A stretch of 64,000 nucleotides of DNA from Uloborus plumipes (Eukaryota; Arthropoda; Arachnida; Araneae; Uloboridae), in NCBI GenBank assembly GCA_038373865.1, contig JAXGGA010000065.1, positions 124,001 to 188,000 on the forward strand, read 5' to 3'. The position numbers and the translations under genes are program-made. Below are positions 11,835 through 23,577 of this stretch, in pieces; the stretch's first letter is position 1; every line of letters starts with the position of its first letter. The notes under the pieces were generated by a model, which was given only the letters and a program-made list of their open reading frames with translations, searched no databases and was not told where the DNA came from.

Positions 11835-12751
11835 ATCTCTAGAATTTGAATTATTTATTTCATCTTGATAAACCATTTTAATCTTCCTTCAAGTCAAACT
11901 AAGCCTTGAAACAACTTACAATAAAACATTTGATTTTAAACTTAAGTATTTTATTTTCGGCAACGTTTTACAAGCATTTTGGCGCTTTTGTTTGACGAAC
12001 CATTTATAAACCGCGCCAAGATACTCATTAAAAAAAATGCTTTTTTCTTGCTTTTTTAATGTAGTTTTTGGACTTTTTAGATTTTTCCCATAGTTAGTGT
12101 ATGGAAATATACCTTGATGCCAAATTTTAAGATTCTGAGACACTTGGAAGTAGGTAAACATTTTGATGAGTGAGTGTATAATCTAAATAAGAAAATCGCC
12201 ATATTTTCACTTTTCAAATATTAATAACTTTAAAACTAAAAGAGATATATTCACAAAATTTAGGATTATGGGTGTTCTGTGCCACTCTAATAGACTTACA
12301 AAATTTAAAGCATGTAGATGAAGTAGTTCTTGAGAAACGGAGGGGTCGAAAGTAGCCCGAAATGGTTCGTGTAAAGATACACTAGCAGATGTGCAGCGCG
12401 AACTTGGCTGACACACTGCCGTGTGTCTTGATTACGTAGTCTTCGGCACAAAAATAGGCGTCAGTTGAAAAAATCGCCGAGAATCTCAGTTATTAAAATC
12501 TTGCAGCAAATTTGGCAAAATTCCTGTTCAATCGGATACTAAGGAACTGCCCTATTATAAGTACCAGAGAAAGTGACCAATCAAAGCAAACAAATTTAAG
12601 AAATACCGTTAAGTTGTATTTAAAGCTCCATCAAATTCGAAAATAATGAACCTAATCAATGTATTAGTTGCCAATCTCTTCTAGCGGTTACGTTACCGAT
12701 ACTCTAAAACACATATTTACAAAATTCGAGAAAATAATTGACGCCGTGAAC

Positions 12752-12938
12752 CAGTAGCGTACATAGACTAAGGTGCGCCCCCCAGCAAGATTTGTAAATG
12801 CGCCCCCCACCCCCTATTAAAATGTAAAAAATATTTTCCCCGTGTAACCTTTAGTGTTATTTTTCTGGATCGGGCTCCCTCAAACCTCTTGCGCCTCCCC
12901 GCGCCGCGGGGGTTGCGGGGGCGCTATGTACGCCACTG
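12752..12938. mobile_element. hAT MITE with perfect 8-bp duplication
   Basis: Ends CAGTAGCGTACATAG and CTATGTACGCCACTG. Target duplication CCGTGAAC at 12744-12751 and 12939-12946. 187 bp with C- and G-rich stretches. The CAGTGGCGTA-type end is widespread in hAT elements. Confidence 0.88.
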
Positions 12939-13249
12939 CCGTGAACAATCTACTAATGTTTTAAAATACAAATCATAGAGTAAAAGCTCGTTCAAGAGCT
13001 GGCGCGTTCGTTTCCAATGTCTATGTAAAAACCTTTATATTAACCATGAAGCTCAAAAAAAAAAAAAAAAAATTACTTTTTGATTTGACTTGAGAAAAGC
13101 CTTGAACATTTAATGCAAAAAGCGGAAATGATATACGCAATTCTAGCTATCGACAGGGAGTTGAGATGATGCACTAAATACTGAATTACTTTGCTGGAAG
13201 CCTTCGCGGATTTATGCGAAAATGTACCTTAAATTGGAATGAAAAAAGC

Positions 13250-13422
13250 GCTACCAATCAAACTTTTTCGAATATCGTTAGAAATTATAGCCTATGTGTT
13301 ATTCTGATGTATAAGCTACATTATGGTAAAAGTTTCATTAAAATCCATTCAGTAGTTTTTGCGTGAAAGAGGAACAAACATCCATCCGTCCAAACATCCA
13401 AACTTTCGCATTTATAATAGTA
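13250..13422 (+). mobile_element. RTE-clade non-LTR retrotransposon 3' tail
   Basis: Contains AGCCTATGTGTTATTC, then AAAATCCATTCAGTAGTTTT, GCGTGAAAGAGGAACAAACA and a terminal AAACTTTCGCATTTATAATA. This is the 3' UTR pattern I recall for RTE elements of insects and other arthropods. No reverse transcriptase remains. A Helitron has inserted just past the tail. Confidence 0.65.
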
Positions 13423-14943
13423 CTAGCAGTACCCGCACGGCGATGCCCGTGCAACAAATGTAAAGGAAGTTAACTAAATAAAGTTTAATTCACTCTAACC
13501 CTCTAAAGTAAAATTATTATATTTGATTCAAATGTGCTCCCCAACCTTTTGAATTCCACTAAAAGTCATATTAAAGTTTAAATCAATTCGCCAAATAAAC
13601 GTTTCAATGGAACTTTTGAGATAACTGTAGTGGCAAGATTTTCGAAAACTCTCAACGAACACAGCAATTTTGCCCTTGAAGTTTAACATAATCCACCGAT
13701 TTAACCGTAATTTCAATGTAAAATTGGTCGCCAAATTTAAATTTATTAACATAGGGAACCGATTGTGTCAGGTAGCTCAGCCTCAACCATTCTTCCATGA
13801 TTTTAATGTGAACATTAAAAGGCAAGAAATATAATGTCTTTCGCACCATCTCTTTGAAGTGAATACAATCTATAACAGTAACCCTCAAATAAGCAAGATT
13901 TCCCTGGCTGGGAGGTTTGGTAAATTTCCAGATTGTTGCCAAACTTTACGACGCCAAATACGAAGAGTAACTTCATAGCGGTGTTACCGAAAATGTCAGA
14001 ATGGAACTATTAAAAATTTAGGTTTGGCGGCATTATATACATGTTTTAAACATGCAATAAAATACTTTTTAGACTGCAAACAACTACTGTTCCTTCACAG
14101 AGCGTTTTCTTTTTCTTTAATTTGGAGAAAGAAGTGTTTCACTGGCTGGGAGGTTTGGTAAATATCCCTATTGTTGCCAAACTTTACCACGCCAAATACG
14201 AAGAGTAGCTGATAGCCATCGCTATTTTTTTAACAATAATAGTTCCATTCTGACATTTTTGGTAACACCAAATTTTGAGGAATTCAACTGAATAAATTTA
14301 AATTCCCTCCGACCCCTCTGAACTAAAATTATTATATCCTTTAGTTAAAATGCGCTTCATCTTTTAAACTCCACTTAAAGTCATGTTAAAGTTTAAATCA
14401 ATTCGCCAAATAAATCAAAAAGACAGAAAATTAAGAAAGAAATAAGAGATATTAAGCATTCAAATTGAATAAATTTTCAAGGCTTAAATCTATACGCACA
14501 ATTTTAACCACAAAGTAACTTCAGGGACAAAAGAGCAGCTGATCAGGAAAATGGACCTAGTGTTTCAGTACTGCGTACATAGTTAAGCCTTGAAAATTGA
14601 CTAAATTTGATTAATTAATATCTCCTGCCCTAATTAACGGACAGAAACGTGCTAAAAATTTTCTTTTTCAGAAAAAAAAACCCTCTCCAACGATATATAA
14701 TGTTTTGGGGTGGGGGAAAGTTTTCCCCCCTCAATTATGGCGGATACACCAAAAATGAGACTAATTAATTAATTTAAAAATAACTAATTCGAAATTAAAA
14801 ATTTGGGCTTCGAGGTGCACGAGGGTTGGGTACGTTCGAATTTTTAGCCAAGTTTCAGGTCTGTGGGTGCTGCGGGGGCTTCTGGCCAACGGTTACAAAC
14901 GTACAAACAGACAAACGAACACCGTCATCTTTATATATATAGA
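13423..14943 (-). mobile_element. non-autonomous Helitron A2
   Basis: 1521 bp with the same ends as A1 (5' TCTATATATATAAAGATGAC, 3' hairpin plus CTAG). It aligns with A1 over the whole length, including the AAAGAGCAGCTGATCAGG stretch and the GGGGTGGGGGAA stretch. Its 5' terminus directly abuts the next Helitron at 14944. Confidence 0.82.
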
Positions 14944-15743
14944 CTAGCAGTACCCGCACGGCGATGCCCGTGCATTTAAATGGGAAGGAAGTCCACTGAA
15001 TAAATTTAAATTCACTCCAACCCTCTGAAGTAAAATTATTATAGTTGAAGCGGTATAGTAATTGGTCACTTTAGCGACAACGTATTTGTATGCTTGAATA
15101 AAAAATAAATGAAATATTTCTGCATTAATAAGAAATACTTCATATGATACTATATTAATGCATTTTACTACTCATACTGTCTGAAAACACTTTTTCAGAT
15201 ATATTATTAGAAAAAAGTCAACGCAAAAACAAAAATGTCAAATTGATAGTAATTGGCCATCTTATCAAAGTTATTGGCTATGAAACCATACAGTTATTGG
15301 CCATGTAAACATTCAATGTTATACTGGATTATTCATATACATATGAAAATCTTATTCCTTTACATGAATGTAGTAAGGTATTATATCGTTAATAGAATCT
15401 ATTTTCCATTCATTAAATATATTATAACATTATAGCATTCAATATCTTTCTCCATCTTTCCCTTTTCTATTTTTTGACTTCTCTTTATTTGTTTTAGTCT
15501 TCTTTAAAGCATTTCCTTTCTGTACAGCTGCTTGTCCACTCCGTTTTCTTTTCTTTTCTTTATTTTTCACTTTTTTGCTGCTTTTTTTGTTCATTGTTTT
15601 CAATAGCTACTCTGTAACTCTCAGAAATTATAGAGAATGGTTCAATTGTCTATCCTATTAAGAAATTTTCTCCTACTTTTTGGCGCATTTTGTTGGTAAT
15701 CATCGATAAATTTGCTACAATGAGTTGTTTTGTTTGAAGTAGA

Positions 15744-18700
15744 GGTGAAAATGCGCTTTGGGTCCCTGCTTGGCGTATTTTCAAAAAATCGCCAACTGGC
15801 GCGTTTTTCCTTGTTGTCTCGTGTAGTTGAAAGCTCCAAGATAGTCCAGGCTAGTGTCCATTGAAATGTCATCAAACCTAAAATTTTTACATATATGACA
15901 TTTTTTGGTGGTTTCTATATGAATTTGACCTGCTGATTCCGAATCCGTTGAGTGCCAGACGCTAAACCTTGAGCATTTTTGTCAAAATGGCGAAAACCAA
16001 TATGGCTGCTGTAAAAGGTACGAAGCAAATTAATGGAATCGTGCGTGCAATGAAACCTTTTATACACTTAAAAATGATTGTACTCTTTAGTCAAAATGTA
16101 ATTTCATTGAAAATTAATATTTATGAGAAGTATACGAATAAAAAAATTATCAAAATGGTAAAATTCAGAATGTCAGCCTAAAACGTTGTAAGGTTCGATT
16201 TTCAGGTATAAATCATTTTTTAAACCGTAATTTACATGAAAATAGAATGTTTTAACAAAGATAAATGTTTAAAATGATATGCAGGGAGCATAAAAATGTG
16301 ATTTAGCCTAAAAATAACACTGAAAAAATATTTAGAAACATTCCAAACTTAAGTTTCGGGATTTTGCCGGCTTAAACCAATTTCCTGCAAGAAACAAGTG
16401 TCTTTTGCGAAAAAGTTTCCCATATTGATACAAGTTGCATGAATGCGAACTTCTCACTGGTGTGAAACGTATTTTTAGCTACCAGTTGGAAGGTATATCC
16501 AACTTGTTTGTTTAGTGTTTCGCCTTCAGTTCGATAATGGATTGTCCAGATTGACTTCACCCAAGTAAGTGTATGTACAATCTCTCGATATTGTAGTTTT
16601 GGATGAATTGCAAACAAATTAGCGGCTCAGCTATTTGCTTGCAATTTTTGCCTTAGCACTGGCCATATTTGTTAAACTGCTCCAGGAGCTTTCCTCGTAA
16701 GTTAGAAAGGTGCCGAACTGCTACCATCAACCTATCTAAGAGTTTTTCGCAAGTTTCCGATTTATTGCCGTAAAGTGACTGACTTTTGTTTGGAAGCGTT
16801 ATAAATTCTTTAGCAAGGTTTCTGACCTTCATCAGGAAACTTTCCTGATGTCTTCCAGGTATGTTACTGGCAGAAGTTAAGCCTATAACTGCCCATTATT
16901 TTCCAGGAGTGTTTCGCTTTGTTTTTACTGTGAAACTGTGAAGAGAGAAATTGGCTTAAAACATACCAGACAAATAAAAACATATTTTCCAGTAGTAATA
17001 GAATCGTATGAGAAACAGCACTACAAAAAAAAAAAAAAAATTCCCAATGAAAAAGCGAAAAAATGCTTAGGGCTAATGAGATATATTCGATAGATGTTTT
17101 GTCATAACTTTAGAAGCGTCTGCGAATCAACCGAACAAAACATTGTTACTAAACTGAAAAGGAGAAAAAAGTCTTGAGAGACTTTTAAAAATGCCTGTGA
17201 GACAGCAGAACAGAAAATTGTTACTACTTAACTAAAAAATTTGCAAAGTTTTCTATTTTGATGCTTTATTTTAACAGAAAGCCCTTTTTTATTTTACTAC
17301 TTCAAATGACTGTACAAATCACTATACCTACCATCTCTATAAAAATGTGTTTAGTTTTTTTTTCCTTTCTTAATGTGATATAGACTTAAGCGTAAAGTAT
17401 TGATAGAACTTTAAATGCAGAGGACTCGGGGAAAATTGGCAAGACACAATGGCATGCATATGACAAAACTAGGCCTCAAAGATGCCACTAAACATTAAGA
17501 AGGTTAAAACAATGGTTACGTTCACCCCAAAGAAGACTAAAATCTGTGATTCAAATCATACACCGGACACAAGAATGATATGTGGTTTAATGAAGTCATC
17601 AAGGGAAAGCTTCCTTGCAGAAATTATTTAGTCATGAACTGGCTCCTCTTCCTACTGCTTTATTTGATAATGAGTGCAATATGAGAGGTCCTAATAAATC
17701 TGTACTAGAGTCAAAACTAAAGGCAGTTTTCAGGGTAGGCGGTAAGAGTCGTCCAGAAATTATCATTCTTGGTGAATGTGCAACATTGTGGGCAGTACCT
17801 TTACCCGCAAAGCCAGCTGCTTGAGTAATTGTATTGATGGTGTAGAAAACCTTATTAAGCACGAGATACAAACCATTCTAGTGGTACACAATCTGTTTGA
17901 GAGATACGATAAACTTAGTACTACGTCACAATGTCGAGCCACATAAGAGAAAAATATCTATTGTGTTTTTCAACTTAATGATAAATCACCACTTTCTAGA
18001 AGAGACATCGTACTGAAAGTAGTACCAAATAAGACGCAAGTAATTAAATTTGTTGTGAGCCAACTGTGTTTAATCCCCAGGTCAATGTGTAATTGTTACT
18101 GGTACCGATTCTTTTCCGATTAGATTGGTATTGGAATTCAACAAGTTTTTGTTTTTCATGAAGAAGCTGATGTGATGTGATGATCATGAAGAAGCTGATG
18201 TGATTATGACTCACTACTTAGCTAAAGTCAGTAGTATTCCGAAAGAATTTAGAAACCTTCCAAATTAAAGTAAGTTACTTTACGGCAAGAAATTGGAAAC
18301 TTCTCAAAAACTCTTAGATAGGTTGATGGTAACAGTTCAGCACCTTTCTAACTTACGAGGAAAGCTCCTGGAGCAGTTTGACAAATATGGCCAGTGCTAA
18401 GGCAAAAATTGCAAGCAAATAGCTGAGCCGCTAATTTGTTTGCAATTCATCCAAAACTACAATATCGAGAGATTGTACATACACTTACTTGGGTGAAGTC
18501 AATCTGGACAATCCATTATCGAGCTGAAGGCGAAACACTTAACAAACAAGTTGGATATACCTTCAACTGGTAGCTAAAATACGTTTCACACCAGTGAGAA
18601 GTTCGCATTCATGCAACTTGTATCAATATGGGAAACTTTTTCGCAAAAGACACTTGTTTCTTGGAGGAAATTGGTTTAAGCCGGCAAAATCCCGAAACTT

Positions 18701-19286
18701 AAGTTTGGAATGTTTCAAAATATTTTTTCAGTGTTATTTTTAGGCTAAATCACATTTTTATGCTCCCTGCATATCATTTTAAACATTTATCTGTGTTAAA
18801 ACATTGTATTTTCATGTAAATTACGGTTTAAAAAATGATTTATACCTGAAAATCGAACCTTACAACGTTTCAGGCTGACATTTTGAATTTTACCATTTTG
18901 ATAATTTTTTTATTCGTATACTTTTCATAAATATTAATTTTCAATGAAATTACATTTTGACTAAAGAGTACAATCATTTTTAAGTGTATAAAAGGTTTCA
19001 TTGCACGCACGATTTCATTAATTTGCTTCGTACCTTTTACAGCAGCCATATTGGATTTCGCCATTTTGACAAAAATGCTCAAGGTTTAGAGTCTGGCACT
19101 CAACGGATTCGGAATCAGCAGGTCGAATTCATATAGAAACCACCAAAAAATGTTATATATGTAAAAATTTTAGGTATATGGCCTTCTAGCCTGGACTAAG
19201 AGACATTACGCAGAAATGGCGTTTCTATGGCGACAAAACCGAAATCCGTGTTTGGCGAGAAAAGGGACCCAAAGCACAGATTAACC
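15744..19286. mobile_element. long-TIR DNA transposon with 8-bp duplication
   Basis: Terminal arms of about 1.05 kb (15744-16815 and 18230-19286) are inverted copies, starting GGTGAAAATGCGCTTTGGGT and GGTTAATCTGTGCTTTGGGT. The duplication GAAGTAGA lies at 15736-15743 and 19287-19294. The arms are conserved enough to carry the same 70-codon ORF on opposite strands. The 1.4-kb middle holds a broken gene. Confidence 0.75.
17520..18272 (+). pseudogene. decayed ORF of an uncharacterised mobile-element protein family
   Basis: Fragments in shifting frames: HTPDTRMICGLMKSS, HELAPLPTALFDNECNMRG, LRHNVEPH-like, VIVTGTDSFPIRLVLEFNKF, and HEEADVIMTHYLAKVSSIPK ending FRNLPN-stop at about 18270. The HE..P.P..LFD, VTG.D..P and HEEAD motifs recur together, as I remember, in uncharacterised predicted proteins of spiders and cnidarians. 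Several stops and frameshifts break it. A short tandem duplication (CATGAAGAAGCTGATGTGAT at about 18157 and 18185) repeats the HEEADV segment. I cannot name an activity; it may be the element's own gene. Confidence 0.5.
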
Positions 19287-20397
19287 GAAGTAGATGGCGT
19301 ATACAAATTTATAGGAGTTTTCAGAGGAGTTATCACAACTGTTGCTGCTGTCACATTATCTTCATTAGTCAGATTTGCATTTGTTGTTATAATTGCAGTC
19401 AGTATTTCAGTATTGGTAGAGTAGTTTTTAGAAAAATCATTCTGAAAAAAAAAAAGCGCCAAACTTTGTATAACGGTCATGTGTTATTTGAAACTTCCTT
19501 CTGATATTTCGGTGCTTTTATCGGATGAATCCTAGTTTAAGGTCCGGCAATAAATTCTTGTCCACTTCGCCTCCAAAAATATTTTGGAAGTCTTTTAGAG
19601 ACATGAGCTTATTTAATACATTAAATTCTTCATCTGATTTTTTTGTTGCTAAACATTTAGAGTTATCAATAGCGTTCTCATCATAGGGGGCCAATTACTA
19701 TAATTTTCTGAAAATATTGTGAGAGTTATTGGCCACAGCAAAACTTTAATTTTTATGAACATATCCTTATATTACACCTCAAATTCACTAATTAGGCATC
19801 GCAGTTATAAATCTCATAGTATTTTAAAAGCTGTAAATGCATTAAGTTTTTTTAAAATATCGCATAGAAAATTCTAGTCTTACCGTTTTATCCACAACCT
19901 TTTAAACTGCACTAAAAGTCCTTTTAAAGTTTAAAACAATTCGCCAAATAAATCAAAAAGACAGGAGATATACTCAAATTCAGTAAATTTTCAAGGCTTA
20001 ACTCTATACGTAAATTTAAACCACGGAAGAAAGAGCAGCTTGTACGGAAAATGGATCTAGTATTTCCTTTTTGTGTAGAGTTATGCCTTGAAAATTGACT
20101 AAATTTGATTAATTAATATCTCCTGCCCTAATTAACGGACAGAAACGTGCTAAAACTTTTCTTTTTCAGGAAAAAAAACCCTTTCCAGCGATATATAATG
20201 TTATGGGGTGGAGGAAGGTTTTCCTCCCTCAATTATGGCGGATACACCAAAAATGATACTTTTCTCCTCCATAAAGCCTTAGCATAAAGCCTTAGGTTCG
20301 ACAAAATGATACTAATTAATTAATTTAAAAATAACTAATTCGAAATTAAAAATTTGGCTTTCGAGGTGCATTACACGGGGATACGTTCGAATTTTTG

Positions 20398-20780
20398 GGT
20401 ATTTATTTGTGTACTAGCTTAATCAAAGCCATTTAAATATCAACGGCTTTTCAACTAATTTATATTTCAAAGCAATTCTAGTTTCTCGTTGTTCATAAGA
20501 TTTTAACACATACTACGTACGTTGCCCGCTAATGAGTTTCATGTTTGGTTTAGTTAAGCCTTCATTTAAAATTATCGTTATTCATACAGTTTCATATCAA
20601 CCACGTTTTGTAATAATGGATTTCATATTTAATCATTTAGGACAAATCGCTTTAAACTCGACTACTTATTAATTGATATCTTCGTTAATTAAAATCGTAT
20701 ACTTATACAAATTAAAAAAAAATATGCAGCTGTTCAAAAAAAAAAAAAATCCTTATAGACCTGGACTCGATCTCATTCCA
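20398..20780. repeat. tandem repeat D, copy 1
   Basis: About 383 bp from TATTTATTTGTGTACTAGCT to the CCTTATAGACCTGGACTCGA stretch, repeated with very few differences at 20941-21324. It ends in a truncated SINE-like segment. Confidence 0.8.
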
Positions 20781-20940
20781 TCAGGAACTTCAACTTAAGG
20801 TAGTGTTTCCGTTACGAAACTTCACCTAATTTTCTTAAGTAAATGCTTCATAAAATAAAGTGTGAAAAAAGAGGAAGAAACTATCAAAGCGTCTAAAATT
20901 TTAAACGATTGACACTAAAAAATAATCTTTGTTATTCTCT

Positions 20941-21324
20941 GGTATTTATTTGTGTACTAGCTTAATCAAAGCCATTTAAATATCAACGGCTTTTCAACTA
21001 ATTTATATTTCAAAGCAATTTTAGTTTCTCGTTGTTCATAAGATTTTAACACATACTACGTACGTTGCCCGCTAATGAGTTTCATGTTTGATTTAGTTAA
21101 GTCTTCATTTAAAATTATCATTATTCATACAGTTTCATATCAACCACGTTTTGTAATAATGGATTTCATATTTAATCATTTAGGACAAATCGCTTTAAAC
21201 TCGACTACTTATTAATTGATATCTTCGTTAATTAAAATCGTATACTTATACAAATTAAAAAAAAACATGCAGCTGTTCAAAAAAAAAAAAAATCCTTGTA
21301 GACCTGGACTCGATCTCATTCCAT
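20941..21324. repeat. tandem repeat D, copy 2
   Basis: Near-identical to 20398-20780; the 160 bp between is unique. The pairing suggests a recent local duplication or two insertions of one element at the same sort of site. Confidence 0.8.
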
Positions 21325-21366
21325 CAGGAACTTCAACCTGACGCGTTTAACCACTTGACTATCGGG
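21290..21366 (-). mobile_element. tRNA-like SINE head
   Basis: Minus strand: GATAGTCAAGTGGTTAAACG (A box TAGTCAAGTGG) and GAGATCGAGTCCAGG (B box GATCGAGTC), followed by an A/T tract. The spacing suits a Pol III promoter, but the acceptor stem does not close, so this is a SINE and not a tRNA gene. Copy 1 of repeat D has lost the A box. Confidence 0.6.
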
Positions 21367-21699
21367 TTTCTCATTGAAGTAAGGATTTACGATAGCACAT
21401 GTATTGTTTTAAATAACATGAAATTTTAGTTTTTCGATCATAACTTTTTTTCTAGTGAATAAATATCGTTATATAAGGTTATATGATTTTTCGGTTAAAA
21501 ATCCTAAAAAAGCAACAGATTTCATACTTACTCCAGAGAAGCCTTGATTCAAAATTTTCATCATGATTACTATTAATATTGCTGTTGTGAGGCAACAAAT
21601 TTTTGCAACAATGGATTGAAAATTTAATCATTTAATGGGGAAATGACATGAAATTTACTGTTTTCCATAATAACTTTTTTTTAGTGAACAAATATCGTC

Positions 21700-21862
21700 A
21701 TATGAGTACATGGTACCTAAGTTACACCATCTCCAATCGATTAAAAAAAAATCGTCCAAATCGGTTCAGTAGATCAGATGTTATGTGCGAACAAACACAA
21801 AAAAAAAAGTACACGCTTTGAATTGAGAACCTCCTCCTTTTTTGAAGTCGTTTAAAAATAAA
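21700..21862 (+). mobile_element. possible non-LTR 3' tail
   Basis: GCTTTGAATTGAGAACCTCC followed by TCCTTTTTTGAAGTCGTTTA is a tail pattern I recall from arthropod RTE-type or related elements. No coding sequence is present. Confidence 0.35.
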
Positions 21863-21914
21863 TACAATTACATAACACATAATTAATTATGTAAATTAAA
21901 ACAAAATAAACATA

Positions 21915-23577
21915 TAGTACCAGGAGACCGAGCCCCGCTCGGTTGAAAAAAAAAAAAGAAGTTTGTAAACTCGTGTTTTTTTCTAAAGTGCGAAGTACTT
22001 ATTTAGATAAACTTGAAAAGCATTTTTAAGCCTTTAGTTGCAATTATGCTTTTGAAACAGCCGTAATTTGTTTTAAAAAACACAACCTTATTTAATCCAT
22101 GCTCACCGTAAAATCACACCCAATTTCATTTCATTTGGCGCCTAAAGCACGGGAGGGGTTGATGAGAATGGATGCAGAGTCCATGTTCTCCAGTACGCAT
22201 TTGGTTCCATTTGGTTTTGACTTTCACTTAACTTCACACTCCAAGGTTCCCCCCGTACACACCACAACTCGTAGTTTAACCGGGATGGGGCCTTGAAGAG
22301 CGCTCTGTTCATTTTTGAACCAGGCCCAAGGGCCGAGAAAACCCTTGGACTTTATGACCACGAACATTTTATGACCACGAACATTTTTAACGTCCCCCAG
22401 CCACCATTAATGAAGACGGTGGATCTTTGATCGGCTGGGCTTCCTCTATATGATCGGACCGGGACCCTCTGGTTACGAGTCCGACGACACTAACCGATCG
22501 GACTACCGCAGCCCACACCCAATTCTAACTTCATTTTGATCGATCTCTTTTAAATTTCAAAAACAATAATAATTCTAACGTGTTGCCAAAAGTCGTTTGC
22601 GAAATACCATAAAAATTTTAATTTACGCTGATGTGATTAAATATGAAATCCATTGTTATAATAAAACGTGGTTGCTATGAAACAGTAACAATAAGAGTAA
22701 TCATAAAGAAAATGGCGAAAGAAAGCTCGTCAAACTTTTAATGAAGGCACGAAAAACGGGGTTTTTTGTGAAAACTCGCAGTAAGTTATTTTTGCAGAAA
22801 AAACGCCGATGTAGATGAACTCAAAAACCAAAACTTTATCAAAATACAAAATTTTATCAATATCGTTAGAGCCGTTTTCGAGATCCGAAATATATGTATA
22901 CAAAAATTGCTCGTCTAAAGATATTAGATGTAATTTTGTTTCGAAACTTAATATTTTAAGAAAATTGAGTTTCATATTAATTGATTTTTTACCTGAAATG
23001 TCTTACTGAACACTCTTGAGGAGGAAAAAAAAATGTTTTAAAACTAACTATAACACTTTTATACTCAATTTTGAAATCGCACTTGAAAAGTAGAAAGTAA
23101 TCTGATTTTTATATAATGTAAGTTACCGTAAAATTCAATAGATGTTGGTGGACAATCGCCACTGCTTTTATTCCATGGCTTTTGAATAAATGAAACAGTC
23201 TCTATAAGACATTTATCTATAGGGAAGCCTTGCTTTAACATTTCAAAAACAATAACAATTTAACGTTGCCAAATACCATAAAATTTAAACTCGCACTGAT
23301 GTGATTAAATATGAAATCCATTGTTATAATTAAACGTGGTTGCTAAGAAACAGTAACAGTGAGAGAAATCATAAAGAAAATGGCTTAAAGAAAGCTTCTT
23401 AAATTTTCAATGAAGGCACAAAAAAAACGGGGTTTTTGTGAAAACTCGCGTTTTTACAGAAAAAAAGCCGACGTAGATGAACTCAAAAACCAAAACTCTA
23501 TCTGAATACAAAATTTTTTCGAAATCGTTAGAGCCGTTTTCGAGATCCGAAAAATAAATAAATATATAAATAAATAT
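21915..23577. repeat. tandem unit U1 (AGTACC..CCGAGC family)
   Basis: About 1.66 kb, head-to-tail with U2. Starts AGTACCAGGAGACCGAGCCC and ends GAGCCGTTTTCGAGATCCGA plus AAATAAATAAATATA. Inside are a tRNA-derived SINE E copy (about 22130-22513) and two related 300-bp blocks (from about 22600 and 23270) that contain GAAATCCATTGTTATAAT. The hairpin near the start and insertion in AT-rich microsatellite could fit a Helentron-like element; this is a guess. Confidence 0.65.

Larger units (their letters stand above)
15058..19698. mobile_element. TIR element, TA target, nested in Helitron A3
   Basis: Ends GTAATTGGTCAC (15058) and the inverse of GTAATTGGCCCC (19691-19698), with TA next to both. Subterminal repeats of AGTTATTGGC occur inside. 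Apart from its own insertion it is about 1.1 kb; a partial second copy is at 5778-6640. A pogo/mariner-like non-autonomous element is likely. Confidence 0.55.
14944..20398 (-). mobile_element. Helitron A3, split by nested insertions
   Basis: The 3' end (hairpin, CTAG) is at 14944. The body resumes after the nested elements at about 19700 and matches A1/A2 up to the GGGGATACGTTCGAATTTTT stretch near 20398. The 5' TC terminus is missing. About 800 bp of Helitron sequence is left when the insertions are removed. Confidence 0.7.

Noticed and set aside
5337..15800. Frequent TTGGCGAtt..aaTCGCCAA palindromic motifs
   Set aside because: They occur in several unrelated elements with varied spacing; I could not show they form one element or site.
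15969..16181. 70-codon ORF found also at 18870-19082 on the other strand
   Set aside because: Duplicated because it lies in the two inverted arms of one transposon; no sign that it is coding.
17615..17824. Intact 69-codon gene starting MQKLFSHELAPLPTALFD
   Set aside because: Only a fragment between stops of a longer decayed ORF; reported as part of the pseudogene.
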